NCBI GenBank assembly: GCA_020161215.1
Contig: JAIUOM010000017.1
Coordinates: 1-48,121, forward strand
Length of the DNA stretch: 48,121 nt
Direction: 5' to 3'
Source: Pseudomonadota bacterium
GTDB lineage: Bacteria; Pseudomonadota; Gammaproteobacteria; Burkholderiales; Burkholderiaceae_C
A model generated the notes under the pieces. The model made no database searches. It worked only from the letters and a program-made list of their open reading frames with translations, and had not been told where the DNA came from. This document shows positions 1 to 7,556 of this stretch, piece after piece (position 1 is the first letter of the stretch; every line of letters begins with the position of its first letter). The translations under genes were made by a program, and so were the position numbers.

Positions 1-6
1 CCGGCC

Positions 7-966
7 TCAGGCCCCGGCCAGCGCCAGCAGCGCCATCACCCCCGACACCGTGACCACCGACGCCAGGGTGGACACCGCCACGCTGGCCGTCACCAGCTCC
101 TCGGCCTGGTGGTAGCGCTGCGAGAACAGAAACACGTTGGCCCCCACCGGCAGGGCGGCCGTCAGCACCATCACCGCCAGCGGCAGGCCCGACAAGCCCA
201 GCGCCCAGCCGGCCGCGGCCATCAGCAGCGGGTGCACCAGGGTCTTGACGACGGAAATACCCAGCGCCCCCTTCAGCTGCGTGCCGATGGCCGTGCGCGC
301 CAGGGTCACGCCCACCAGCACCAGCGCCACCGGCCCGAAGGCATCGCCCAGCAGCTTCAGCGGACGTTCCACCACCGGGTGCAGGCCCCAGCCGGTGAGC
401 GAGTACAACAGGCCGACGATGATCGGCAACGGCACCGGGTGCAAGATGGCGTTCTTCATCGCCTGGGCCACGGTGGCCGCGATGTGCCGGCGCGGCGCCT
501 GGCCGGCGGCGACCTGCTCGCGCGCCACCAGCAGCTCGGTCACCACCGTGGCCAGGGTCAGCAGGATCAGCGCGTGCATCGACACCAGGGTGAACAACTG
601 CACCAGCCCGGCGTCGCCGTAGGCCAGCTGCACCAGGGGCACGCCGATCATCAAGGTGTTGCTGAAAATCGCCGCCAGCGCCAGCACCGCCGAACGGCTG
701 CTGGGGCCGCGCCACAGCAACAGCCCGACGAACATCGCCCCCGCCACCACGTAGTACAGCGCCACCGATCGCAGATCCAGCCGCTCCAGGTGCGCCGTCG
801 CCATGGTGCGAAACAGCAGCGCCTGCACCAGCACCAGGAACACCAGGTTGGACAAATCGCCCACCGCCTCGGCGCGGATCAGCCGCCGGCGCCCGGCCAC
901 GAAGCCGACCGCGATCAGCAGCACCACCGGCAGCATGGCGGACAGCACGGGATGGTCAAGCGACAT
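7..966 (-). CDS. AEC (auxin efflux carrier) family transporter
   Basis: A 319-residue, very hydrophobic protein with about ten predicted membrane segments in two blocks separated by a more polar stretch near residues 145-175. This is the usual layout of the AEC/bile-acid-transporter-like fold. The first helix region (PVLLIAVGFVAG) and the late helix rich in Pro, Gly and Asn (ALPVGANVFLFSQRY) are the conserved AEC segments; the Asn-containing crossover helix is typical. Family members export organic acids or other small anions (malonate and auxin carriers are the named examples), but the substrate cannot be read from the sequence. The gene stands alone on the minus strand and is divergent from the riboflavin genes. 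The start is the ATG at 964-966. The length is normal for the family. Confidence 0.88.
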   Translation of the reverse strand: MSLDHPVLSAMLPVVLLIAVGFVAGRRRLIRAEAVGDLSNLVFLVLVQALLFRTMATAHLERLDLRSVALYYVVAGAMFVGLLLWRGPSSRSAVLALAAIFSNTLMIGVPLVQLAYGDAGLVQLFTLVSMHALILLTLATVVTELLVAREQVAAGQAPRRHIAATVAQAMKNAILHPVPLPIIVGLLYSLTGWGLHPVVERPLKLLGDAFGPVALVLVGVTLARTAIGTQLKGALGISVVKTLVHPLLMAAAGWALGLSGLPLAVMVLTAALPVGANVFLFSQRYHQAEELVTASVAVSTLASVVTVSGVMALLALAGA

Positions 967-1035
967 GAGCGATGCGCATGGAAAACCGCGAAAAAATGAG
1001 CAAAATCACGCCGAGGCCGGCATGAAATAATCCAG

Positions 1036-1062
1036 TATAGCTATCATTTTAAAAGTGATCAG
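1036..1062 (+). repeat. Half copy of the dispersed AGCTATCA repeat
   Basis: The AT-rich stretch around TATAGCTATCATTTT matches the 3' half of the ~60-bp dispersed repeat described at 37073 and 7470. It sits between the divergent AEC transporter gene and ribB, and only the half with the GCTATCA core is recognisable. Confidence 0.45.
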
Positions 1063-1204
1063 CGCACCCTGGCGAACCGCCTGGCGGCCCCGGCCGGCCG
1101 CAGCCAGCGGGCAAAGCGCGGATAATGCAGGCTTTTCCAGCCGGCATCCGCCCGGCGTCGTGCCGCGCCGAACGCGTCGGCACTTATCGTTCATTGACAT
1201 CCGC

Positions 1205-2341
1205 ATGACCGCCTCCCCCCCCTCCCCTGGCAGCACCGGCATTTCGCCCGTGCAAGACATCGTCGCCGAGCTGCGCGCCGGCCGCATGGTCATCCTGGTC
1301 GACGAGGAAGACCGCGAAAACGAAGGCGACCTGGTGCTGGCCGCCGACCACGTGACGCCCGAGGCGATCAACTTCATGGCCCGCTTCGGCCGCGGCCTGA
1401 TCTGCCTGACCCTCACGCGCGAGCGCTGCGAGCGCCTGCAGCTGCCGCCCATGGTGTCGCGCAACGGCACCAAGATGGGCACCGCCTTCACCGTCTCCAT
1501 CGAGGCCGCCGAGGGCGTCACCACCGGCATCTCGGCCGCCGACCGCGCCCGCACTGTGCAGGCCGCCGTGGCCCCGGGCGCAAGCGCCCAGGATTTGGTG
1601 CAGCCCGGCCACATCTTCCCGCTGCAGGCCGCCGACGGCGGCGTGCTGATGCGCGCCGGCCACACCGAGGCCGGGTGCGACCTGGCCGGCATGGCCGGCT
1701 GCTCGCCCGCCGCCGTGATCTGCGAGATCATGAAGGACGACGGGACCATGGCCCGCCTGCCCGATCTGCGCGAGTTCGCCGCCCAGCACGGCCTGAAGAT
1801 CGGCACCATCGCCGACCTGATCGATCACCGCAGCAAAACTGAATCGCTGGTCGAGGCCATCGCCACCCGCCCGCTGCGCACCGTGCACGGCGAGTTCGTG
1901 GCCCATGCCTACCGCGACAAACCCAGCGGCTCCCTGCACCTGGCCCTGGTGGCCGGCCACTGGGACCCGCAAGACGCCGTGCCGGTGCGCGTGCACGAGC
2001 CGCTGTCGCTGCTGGACGCGCTGGAAATCGAGCGCGGTACCCATTCCTGGGGCGTGGACGCCGCCCTGGGCTACATCCAGCGCCAGGGCCGCGGCGTGGC
2101 CGTGTTCCTGAACTGCGGCGAAAGCGCCGACCAGCTGCTGGCCCAGTTCGACGGCACGGCGCGCGCCGCCCATGCGCCGGAACGCGGCCGCATGGACCTG
2201 CGCACCTACGGCGTGGGCGCGCAAATCCTGCGCGACTGCGGCGTGCAGCGCATGCAACTGCTGGGCGCGCCACGCCGCCTGCCCAGCATGGCGCGCGGCT
2301 TCGGGCTCGAAGTGGCCGGCCACGTCACCAAGGACGCCTGA
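1205..2341 (+). CDS. ribB: 3,4-dihydroxy-2-butanone 4-phosphate synthase with degenerate GTP cyclohydrolase II domain (RibBX-like)
   Basis: A 378-residue two-domain protein. The N-terminal part (about 13-215) is a complete RibB domain that converts ribulose 5-phosphate to dihydroxybutanone phosphate for riboflavin synthesis. It carries the acidic metal/substrate loop [11 protein letters not shown], the RAGHTEA motif and the GDLV and TGISAADR signatures. The C-terminal part aligns with GTP cyclohydrolase II in order and length, but the zinc-binding Cys motifs (normally SECLTGD and RCDCG) are absent; the segments read [13 protein letters not shown] and [11 protein letters not shown]. The late TNNPxK motif is also replaced. 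I infer that this half is not a working RibA. The ATG at 1205 is chosen because homology begins just after it; an upstream in-frame ATG at 1055 would add unrelated residues. The stop overlaps the ribH start by one base. Confidence 0.9.
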   Translation: MTASPPSPGSTGISPVQDIVAELRAGRMVILVDEEDRENEGDLVLAADHVTPEAINFMARFGRGLICLTLTRERCERLQLPPMVSRNGTKMGTAFTVSIEAAEGVTTGISAADRARTVQAAVAPGASAQDLVQPGHIFPLQAADGGVLMRAGHTEAGCDLAGMAGCSPAAVICEIMKDDGTMARLPDLREFAAQHGLKIGTIADLIDHRSKTESLVEAIATRPLRTVHGEFVAHAYRDKPSGSLHLALVAGHWDPQDAVPVRVHEPLSLLDALEIERGTHSWGVDAALGYIQRQGRGVAVFLNCGESADQLLAQFDGTARAAHAPERGRMDLRTYGVGAQILRDCGVQRMQLLGAPRRLPSMARGFGLEVAGHVTKDA

Positions 2342-2805
2342 TGCAAGCCGCCGACAAAGGTCAATCCCTGCCGCTGGACGGCCGCCACCTGCGCATCGGC
2401 ATCGTGCAGGCGCGGTTCAACGCAGACATCACCGATGCGCTGCGCGAGGCCTGCCTGGCCGAGCTGGCCGCGCTGCACGTGCCGGCCGAGCAGATCACCC
2501 AGCTCAGCGTGCCCGGCGCGCTGGAAGTGCCCTCGGCGCTGCTGATGCTGGCGCGACGCCGCCAGGTCAACGCGCTGATCGCCCTGGGCTGCATCGTCCG
2601 CGGCGAGACCTACCATTTCGAGCTGGTCGCCAACGAATCCGGCGCCGGCGTCACGCGCGTGGCGCTGGACACCGGCATCCCCATCGCCAACGCCATCCTG
2701 ACCACCGAAAACCTGGCCCAGGCCGTGGCCCGCCAGGTCGAGAAAGGGCGCGACGCCGCCCGGGTGGCGGTCGAAATGGCCCTGCTGCGGGAGCGCCTGG
2801 GATGA
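2341..2805 (+). CDS. ribH: 6,7-dimethyl-8-ribityllumazine synthase
   Basis: A 154-residue lumazine synthase, the normal length for the family. It condenses dihydroxybutanone phosphate (made by the preceding gene product) with 5-amino-6-ribitylaminouracil to give lumazine, the penultimate step of riboflavin synthesis, usually as an icosahedral or decameric shell. Visible motifs are the N-terminal ARFNADIT, the substrate-binding VPGALEVP, and [12 protein letters not shown], which holds the catalytic region including the conserved His; the late [13 protein letters not shown] is also typical. The start ATG shares its A with the last base of the ribB stop, and the stop overlaps the nusB start, so translation is probably coupled across the three genes. 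Confidence 0.96.
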   Translation: MQAADKGQSLPLDGRHLRIGIVQARFNADITDALREACLAELAALHVPAEQITQLSVPGALEVPSALLMLARRRQVNALIALGCIVRGETYHFELVANESGAGVTRVALDTGIPIANAILTTENLAQAVARQVEKGRDAARVAVEMALLRERLG

Positions 2806-3323
2806 GCGACACCGCCAAACGCACGGCGCCGGGCAAGACCGGCGCCACCGGCACGCGCAAATCCTCCACCAAATCGGCGCGCTCGCGCTCGCGCGAGTTC
2901 GCGCTGCAAGGCCTGTACCAGCATTTCGTGGGCGGCAGCGAAGTGAGCCTGATCGACGGCTTCACGCGCGAGCTGCAGGGCTTTGCCAAGGCCGATTCGG
3001 TGCACTACGACGCCCTGCTGCACGGCTGCGTCGAGCTGGGCGCCGACCTGGACGCGCTGATCGTGCCCCTGCTCGACCGCAAGCTGGGCGAGATCTCGCC
3101 CATCGAGCACGGCTGCATGTGGATCGGCGCCTACGAATTCCTCAAATGCCCCGACGTGCCCTGGCGCGTGGTGCTGAACGAATGCATCGAGCTGGCCAAG
3201 GATTTTGGCGGCACCGACGGCCACAAGTACGTCAACGCCGTGCTGAACGGCCTGGCGCCCACGCTGCGCCCACTGGAAGTCCAGGCCGACCGCGGCGCCC
3301 CCGCCGCCCGCCCCCCGGCATGA
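2802..3323 (+). CDS. nusB: Transcription antitermination factor NusB
   Basis: A 173-residue all-helical NusB. With NusE (S10) it binds boxA of rRNA leader RNA and forms the antitermination complex. The core begins near residue 28 with [11 protein letters not shown] and ends with the characteristic [29 protein letters not shown]. It is preceded by a basic, Ser/Thr/Lys-rich N-terminal tail of about 27 residues that is longer than in the E. coli protein. The ATG at 2802 forms an ATGA overlap with the ribH stop. The ribH-nusB pairing is conserved across proteobacteria and supports both assignments. The stop overlaps the next start. Confidence 0.95.
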   Translation: MSDTAKRTAPGKTGATGTRKSSTKSARSRSREFALQGLYQHFVGGSEVSLIDGFTRELQGFAKADSVHYDALLHGCVELGADLDALIVPLLDRKLGEISPIEHGCMWIGAYEFLKCPDVPWRVVLNECIELAKDFGGTDGHKYVNAVLNGLAPTLRPLEVQADRGAPAARPPA

Positions 3324-4537
3324 GAATTTCCGCCCGCGCCCAGCGCATCGAGCCTTTTTACGTGATGGAGATGGCCAAGTCGGCCAGCGCCATCGCGCGC
3401 GAAGCCGCCGGCACCGACCGGCCGATGGTCTACCTGAACATCGGCGAGCCCGATTTCACCGCCCCACCCCTGGTGCGGGAGGCCGCCGAGCGCGCCATCC
3501 GCGATGGCCACACCCAGTACACCCAGGCCACTGGCCTGCCGCAGCTGCGCGAGGCCATCAGCGGCTGGTACGCCCACCGCTTCGGCCTGAATATCCCGGC
3601 GCGCCGCATCGTCGTCACCGCCGGCGCCTCGGCCGCGCTGCAACTGGCCTGCCTGGCCCTGATCGACGCCGGCGACGAGGTCCTGATGCCGGACCCCAGC
3701 TACCCCTGCAACCGGCAGTTCGTCAGCGCCGCCGAGGGCCGGGCCGTGCTGATCCCGGCCAGCGCCGCCGAGCGTTTCCAGCTCAGCGCCGACAAGGTCG
3801 CCCAGGCCTGGGGCGCCCACACCCGCGGCGTGCTGCTGGCCTCGCCCTCCAACCCCACCGGCACCTCGATCCACCCCGACGAGCTGGCGCGCATCCACGC
3901 CGTGGTCGCCGAACGCGGCGGCATCACCCTGATCGACGAGATCTACCTGGGCCTGAGCTACGAAGACACCTACGGCCACAGCGCGCTGGGCCTGTCCGAG
4001 CAGATCATCAGCATCAACAGCTTCAGCAAGTACTTCAACATGACCGGCTGGCGCCTGGGCTGGCTGGTGGTGCCGGACGCGCTGGTGGACGTGGTCGAGC
4101 AGATCGCCCAGCACCTGTTCATCTGCCCCAGCACGGTGGCGCAACACGCCGCGCTGGCCTGCTTCGAGCCCGACAGCCTGGCCGAATACGAGCGCCGGCG
4201 CCAGGAGTTCAAGGCGCGGCGCGACTGGTTCGTGCCGCAGCTGAACGCGCTGGGCCTGACCGTGCCCGTGACGCCCGACGGCGCCTTCTACGCCTGGGCC
4301 GATTGCCGCGCCGCCTGTGACAAACTGTTCGCCGGCCGCTCCGAATACAATAGCGAAATGCACGAGCACGGCAGCTGGGAATTCGCCTTCGAGCTGATGA
4401 AGCGCGCGCACCTGGCGGTGACGCCCGGGCGCGACTTCGGTCATGCCGACACGGCGCGCCACGTCCGCTTTTCCACCGCCAACTCGATGCCCCAGCTGCA
4501 GGCCGCGGTCGCGCGTCTGCGCGAGGCGCTCGGTTAG
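3320..4537 (+). CDS. PLP-dependent class I/II aminotransferase
   Basis: A 405-residue fold-type I aminotransferase. Motifs in order: the N-terminal LNIGEPDF substrate loop, [11 protein letters not shown] for the cofactor phosphate, SPSNPTGT with the conserved Asn, DEIYLGL with the PLP-pyridine Asp and Tyr, and [15 protein letters not shown] with the Schiff-base lysine (SFSK). The start ATG overlaps the nusB stop in an ATGA arrangement, so the gene is the last member of the rib-nusB operon. Comamonadaceae commonly carry an aminotransferase here. The amino-acid substrate cannot be told from the sequence. Aspartate/alanine-type aminotransferases and MalY/PatB-like enzymes are the nearest groups, and the SFSK[10 protein letters not shown] context favours the aspartate/alanine type. 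Confidence 0.9.
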   Translation: MRISARAQRIEPFYVMEMAKSASAIAREAAGTDRPMVYLNIGEPDFTAPPLVREAAERAIRDGHTQYTQATGLPQLREAISGWYAHRFGLNIPARRIVVTAGASAALQLACLALIDAGDEVLMPDPSYPCNRQFVSAAEGRAVLIPASAAERFQLSADKVAQAWGAHTRGVLLASPSNPTGTSIHPDELARIHAVVAERGGITLIDEIYLGLSYEDTYGHSALGLSEQIISINSFSKYFNMTGWRLGWLVVPDALVDVVEQIAQHLFICPSTVAQHAALACFEPDSLAEYERRRQEFKARRDWFVPQLNALGLTVPVTPDGAFYAWADCRAACDKLFAGRSEYNSEMHEHGSWEFAFELMKRAHLAVTPGRDFGHADTARHVRFSTANSMPQLQAAVARLREALG

Positions 4538-4549
4538 CGGGCGGGGTCG

Positions 4550-4960
4550 ATGGCAGCCTTCGAGTTCCCCATCCGCGTCTACTGGGAGGACACCGATGCC
4601 GGCGGCATCGTGTTCTACGCCAACTACCTGAAGTTCTTCGAGCGCGCGCGCACCGAATGGCTGCGCTCGCTCGGCATCGGCCAGCACGCGCTGCGCGAAG
4701 GCACCGGCGGCATGTTCGTGGTGGTGGCCGCCAACCTGAAATACCTGCGCTCGGCACGGCTGGACGATGAACTTATCGTCACCGCCCGCGTCGAAAACGG
4801 CGGCCGGGCGGCTTTGACCCTCGCCCAACAGGCGTGGCTGGCCGGCACCGGCCCGCGCCAGCTGCTGTGCGAGGCCAGCATCCGCATCGGCTGGGTCGAG
4901 GCCCAGTCCCTGAAGCCGGCGCGCATTCCGCCCGCCTTAGTTGAAAAGTTGAGTTCATGA
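4550..4960 (+). CDS. ybgC: Tol-Pal-associated acyl-CoA thioesterase YbgC
   Basis: A 136-residue single hot-dog-fold thioesterase. The N-terminal IRVYWEDTDAGGIVFYANYLKFFERARTEWL region contains the catalytic Asp in EDTDAGG and the YANY segment typical of the 4-hydroxybenzoyl-CoA thioesterase/YbgC group. YbgC hydrolyses acyl-CoA or acyl-ACP at the inner membrane and is the standard first gene of tol-pal clusters. It begins 12 bp after the aminotransferase stop and its stop overlaps the tolQ ATG (ATGA). This supports its place in the tol transcription unit. Confidence 0.93.
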   Translation: MAAFEFPIRVYWEDTDAGGIVFYANYLKFFERARTEWLRSLGIGQHALREGTGGMFVVVAANLKYLRSARLDDELIVTARVENGGRAALTLAQQAWLAGTGPRQLLCEASIRIGWVEAQSLKPARIPPALVEKLSS

Positions 4961-5682
4961 ACCAGGATCTGTCCATTGTCCAACTGGTGTTGCACGCCAG
5001 CTTCATCGTGCAACTGGTCATGCTGCTGCTCATGATCGGCTCGGTCACCAGTTGGGCCGCCATCTTTGGCAAGCTGCGCGCACTCAAGCTCATCAAGGTC
5101 AAGAACGACGAGTTCGAGCGCGATTTCTGGTCCGGCACCAGCCTGAACGACCTGTACGCCGCCGCCGCCCAGAACGCCAAGCAGGGCGGCCCCATGGAAC
5201 GCATCTTCGCCAGCGGCATGCGTGAATACCAGAAACTGCGCGAGCGCCGCATCCAGGATCCAGGCACCTTGCTCGACGGCGCGCGCCGCGCCATGCGCGC
5301 CAGCTTCCAGCGCGAGCTGGACGCGGCCGAGGTGCACCTGTCCTTCCTGGCCTCGGTGGCCTCGGTCAGCCCCTACGTCGGGCTGTTCGGCACCGTGTGG
5401 GGCATCATGCACGCCTTCACCGGCCTGGCCAGCCTGCAGCAGGTGACCCTGGCCACGGTGGCGCCGGGCATCGCGGAGGCCCTGGTGGCCACCGCGCTGG
5501 GCCTGTTCGCGGCCATTCCGGCCGTGGTGGCCTACAACCGCTTCGCGCGCGACATCGACCGCATCGCCATCCGGCTGGAGACCTTCATCGAGGAGTTCTC
5601 CAACATCCTGCAGCGCAACCTGGGCGTGCAGGCGCCCCCCCCACCGCAGCCGATGGCGCACGCCACCGCCACGGGGTATTGA
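4957..5682 (+). CDS. tolQ: Tol-Pal system proton-channel subunit TolQ
   Basis: A 241-residue inner-membrane protein of the TolQ/ExbB/MotA family. With TolR it forms the proton channel that energises TolA for outer-membrane constriction at division. The first membrane helix lies near residues 16-38 (VQLVMLLLMIGSVTSW). A long cytoplasmic region follows, then two helices near 135-155 and 170-192, including PYVGLFGTVWGIMHAF and the conserved VATALGLFAAIPAVVAYN. The length is normal. The start overlaps the ybgC stop, and tolR begins one base after the tolQ stop. Confidence 0.96.
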   Translation: MNQDLSIVQLVLHASFIVQLVMLLLMIGSVTSWAAIFGKLRALKLIKVKNDEFERDFWSGTSLNDLYAAAAQNAKQGGPMERIFASGMREYQKLRERRIQDPGTLLDGARRAMRASFQRELDAAEVHLSFLASVASVSPYVGLFGTVWGIMHAFTGLASLQQVTLATVAPGIAEALVATALGLFAAIPAVVAYNRFARDIDRIAIRLETFIEEFSNILQRNLGVQAPPPPQPMAHATATGY

Positions 5683-5683
5683 C

Positions 5684-6091
5684 ATGCCGTCCGTCGGATC
5701 CCGGGGCCGCCGCCGCGCCATGAACGAAATCAACATGGTGCCGTTCATCGACGTGATGCTGGTGCTGCTCATCATCTTCATGGTGACGGCCACGGTGATC
5801 ACGCCCGGCGCCATCAACGTGCCCAGCGCCGGCAAGTCCAGCAAGGCGCCGGACAAGCGGGTCGATGTGCTGATCGACGCCAGCGGCAAGCTGTCGCTGG
5901 CCGGCGAAGTCCAGCGCGGCAGCCTGAGCGAGAAGGAAGCCGTGGCCGCCGTGCGCGCCGCGCTGGCCGCCGACCCCGAGCTGCCGGTGATGATCGCCGC
6001 CGACAGCGAACTGCGCTACCAGCAGGTCATGTCGATGATGAAGCAGCTGCGCGAAGCCGGCGTGCAACGCGTCGGCTTGTCCGTCAAATGA
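5684..6091 (+). CDS. tolR: Tol-Pal system protein TolR
   Basis: A 135-residue TolR/ExbD family protein with a short cytoplasmic N-terminus, one membrane helix near residues 19-40 and a periplasmic domain. The helix carries the essential proton-carrying Asp in the segment MVPFIDVMLVLLIIFMV. The C-terminal half (LPVMIAADSELRYQQVMSMMKQLREAGV) is the conserved dimerisation and peptidoglycan-binding region. It lies between tolQ (1-bp gap) and tolA (15-bp gap), as expected for an energised channel with its effector. Confidence 0.96.
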   Translation: MPSVGSRGRRRAMNEINMVPFIDVMLVLLIIFMVTATVITPGAINVPSAGKSSKAPDKRVDVLIDASGKLSLAGEVQRGSLSEKEAVAAVRAALAADPELPVMIAADSELRYQQVMSMMKQLREAGVQRVGLSVK

Positions 6092-6106
6092 GGTGATGTC
6101 GGGCGC

Positions 6107-7318
6107 ATGAACCACGCCGCCGCGGAACGCCCCGAGTTCGACCCGCCGCCCGAGGGCGGTCATGGCCGCGCCTTTGGCCTGGCCTTGCTGGCGCACGCGC
6201 TGCTGATCCTGGCCCTGGCCTGGGGCCTGCGCTGGAAGACCGAGCCGCAGGATCTGGCGGTGGACGCCGAACTCTGGTCCAGCACGCCGCAGCAGGCCAG
6301 CGCCCGCGCCGCGGCCCGGCCCACCAAGGCCCCCGAGCCGGTGCCCGAGCCGCCCGCCCCCGCGCCAGTGCCAGTGCCGGTGCCGGCGCCGCCGCCGCCG
6401 CCGCCGGTACCGGCCCCGCCGCCGCCCCGCCCCGTGGCCGACGACACCCGCGACGCCGAGATCGCCCTGGCCCAGCGCAAGAAGCGCGAGGAAGAAGAAG
6501 CCCGCAAGCTGGCCGAGTTGCGCGAGGAAAAGCTGCGCCAGGCGCAGGCCGAGAAAGAGCGCCAGGCGCGGCTGGAACGCGAGCGCGAGCAAAAGGAGCT
6601 GGCCGAGCGCAAGGCCGCCGAGCAGGCCAAGCGCAAGGAACAGTTGGCCCAGCAGGAAGCCGAGAAGAAAGCCGAAGCCCAGAAAAAAGCCAAACTGGAG
6701 GCCCAGCGCAAGGCCGTCGCCGAGAAGAAGGCCAAGGAAGAAGCCGCCGAACGCAAGGCCGAGGCGCAGAAGAAGGCCAAGGAAGAAGCGGCGCGCAAGG
6801 TGGCGGCCGAGAAAAAAGCCAAGGAAGAGGCCGAGCGCAAGGCCGAAGCCGCGGCCGTCGCCAAGAAAGCCGAGGCCGAGAAGAAAGCCAAGGCCGAGGC
6901 GGCCGCCGAAAAACGCGCCGAGGACGCGCGCCGCAAGGCCGCCCTGTCGCGCGCCGTTGGCCTGGCCGACGATGGCGACGGCAACGCCGCGGCGGGCAGC
7001 GGCTCGGGCAAGGGGCGCTCGGCCGCCGGCAACGACGAACGCGACGCCGGCCCCTCGGGCAGCTACGCCGGGCGCATCCGCGCCGCCGTCCGGCCCAACA
7101 TCGTGTTCACCGACGACCTGCCGGGCAATCCGGTGGCCGAGGTCGAGGTGCGCACCGGGCCCACGGGCATGATCATCAGCCGGCGCATCACCAAGTCCAG
7201 CGGCGTCAAGTCCTGGGACGACACCGTGCTGCGCGCGCTGGACCGCACCGAGAAGCTGCCCTCGGACAACGGGCGCTACTGGAACCCGATGCTCATCACT
7301 TTCAAGCTGCGCGACTGA
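6107..7318 (+). CDS. tolA: Cell envelope integrity protein TolA
   Basis: A 403-residue TolA. One N-terminal membrane helix (about residues 22-42) anchors it to TolQ and TolR. A Pro-rich linker follows at about 82-112 with runs of P, A and V. A long Ala/Lys/Glu/Arg-rich helical domain (about 118-285), made of repeated EKKAK-, AQKKAK- and EEAERKAE-like units, spans the periplasm. The compact C-terminal domain III (about 315-403) has the YAGRIRAAVRPNIVF start and the VEVRTGPTGMIISRRITKSSG sheet that contacts TolB, Pal and other partners. The repeats make the gene prone to length variation. No tolB or pal follows; the next gene is dnaE on the other strand. Confidence 0.94.
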   Translation: MNHAAAERPEFDPPPEGGHGRAFGLALLAHALLILALAWGLRWKTEPQDLAVDAELWSSTPQQASARAAARPTKAPEPVPEPPAPAPVPVPVPAPPPPPPVPAPPPPRPVADDTRDAEIALAQRKKREEEEARKLAELREEKLRQAQAEKERQARLEREREQKELAERKAAEQAKRKEQLAQQEAEKKAEAQKKAKLEAQRKAVAEKKAKEEAAERKAEAQKKAKEEAARKVAAEKKAKEEAERKAEAAAVAKKAEAEKKAKAEAAAEKRAEDARRKAALSRAVGLADDGDGNAAAGSGSGKGRSAAGNDERDAGPSGSYAGRIRAAVRPNIVFTDDLPGNPVAEVEVRTGPTGMIISRRITKSSGVKSWDDTVLRALDRTEKLPSDNGRYWNPMLITFKLRD

Positions 7319-7336
7319 TACCCGGTTGCGCGCAAA

Positions 7337-7404
7337 AAGCCCCGACCGTTCGTGTTGAGGGTTGAAACGCTGGCGTCGGGCTTGGACAGGCTCAGCCTGA
7401 ACGG
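7337..7404. repeat. REP-like inverted repeat between tolA and dnaE
   Basis: Two nested imperfect inverted repeats lie between the convergent ends of tolA and dnaE. The first pairs AGCCCCGAC (about 7337-7345) with GTCGGGCT (about 7375-7382). The second pairs CCGTTCGTGTTGAG (7346-7359) with CTCAGCCTGAACGG (7391-7404). The second matches a widely dispersed CCGTTC...TGAGCCTGTC-type element; another copy lies at 17631-17656. It may serve as a bidirectional terminator for the two convergent genes. Confidence 0.5.
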
Positions 7405-7469
7405 TTCTTGTCGGTCACATGCCCATCGGCACCACGCCCAGCGCGCCGGCATCCGACCGATATCGCTTT

Positions 7470-7529
7470 GTTTTTGATAGCTACTAATGATTGCTGCACG
7501 CCGGCCTCCGCCTATTTTGACACCAAAAC
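7470..7529 (-). repeat. Near-full copy of the dispersed ~60-bp repeat, minus orientation
   Basis: Read on the minus strand, this stretch aligns with the copies at 37073 and 18201: a TTTTGG-start, a CAAAAT-like segment, the GGCGTG centre, and the final AGTAGCTATCAAAAAC. It lies just downstream of the dnaE stop, within the tolA-dnaE convergent gap. Confidence 0.65.
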
Positions 7530-7556
7530 AGGCACCCCGAAGCCAGTGCGGCGGAT

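Noticed and set aside
1021-1204. Possible FMN riboswitch ahead of ribB
   Set aside because: The conserved RFN blocks are not visible in this short leader; only a half repeat is present.
6460-6930. Internal repeats of tolA as a possible CRISPR or satellite array
   Set aside because: They are codon-level repeats of the coiled helical domain, without constant spacers.
6160-7032. A Ser/Ala/Phe-rich minus-strand frame opposite tolA
   Set aside because: It is produced by the Lys/Ala/Glu repeats of tolA read on the other strand.
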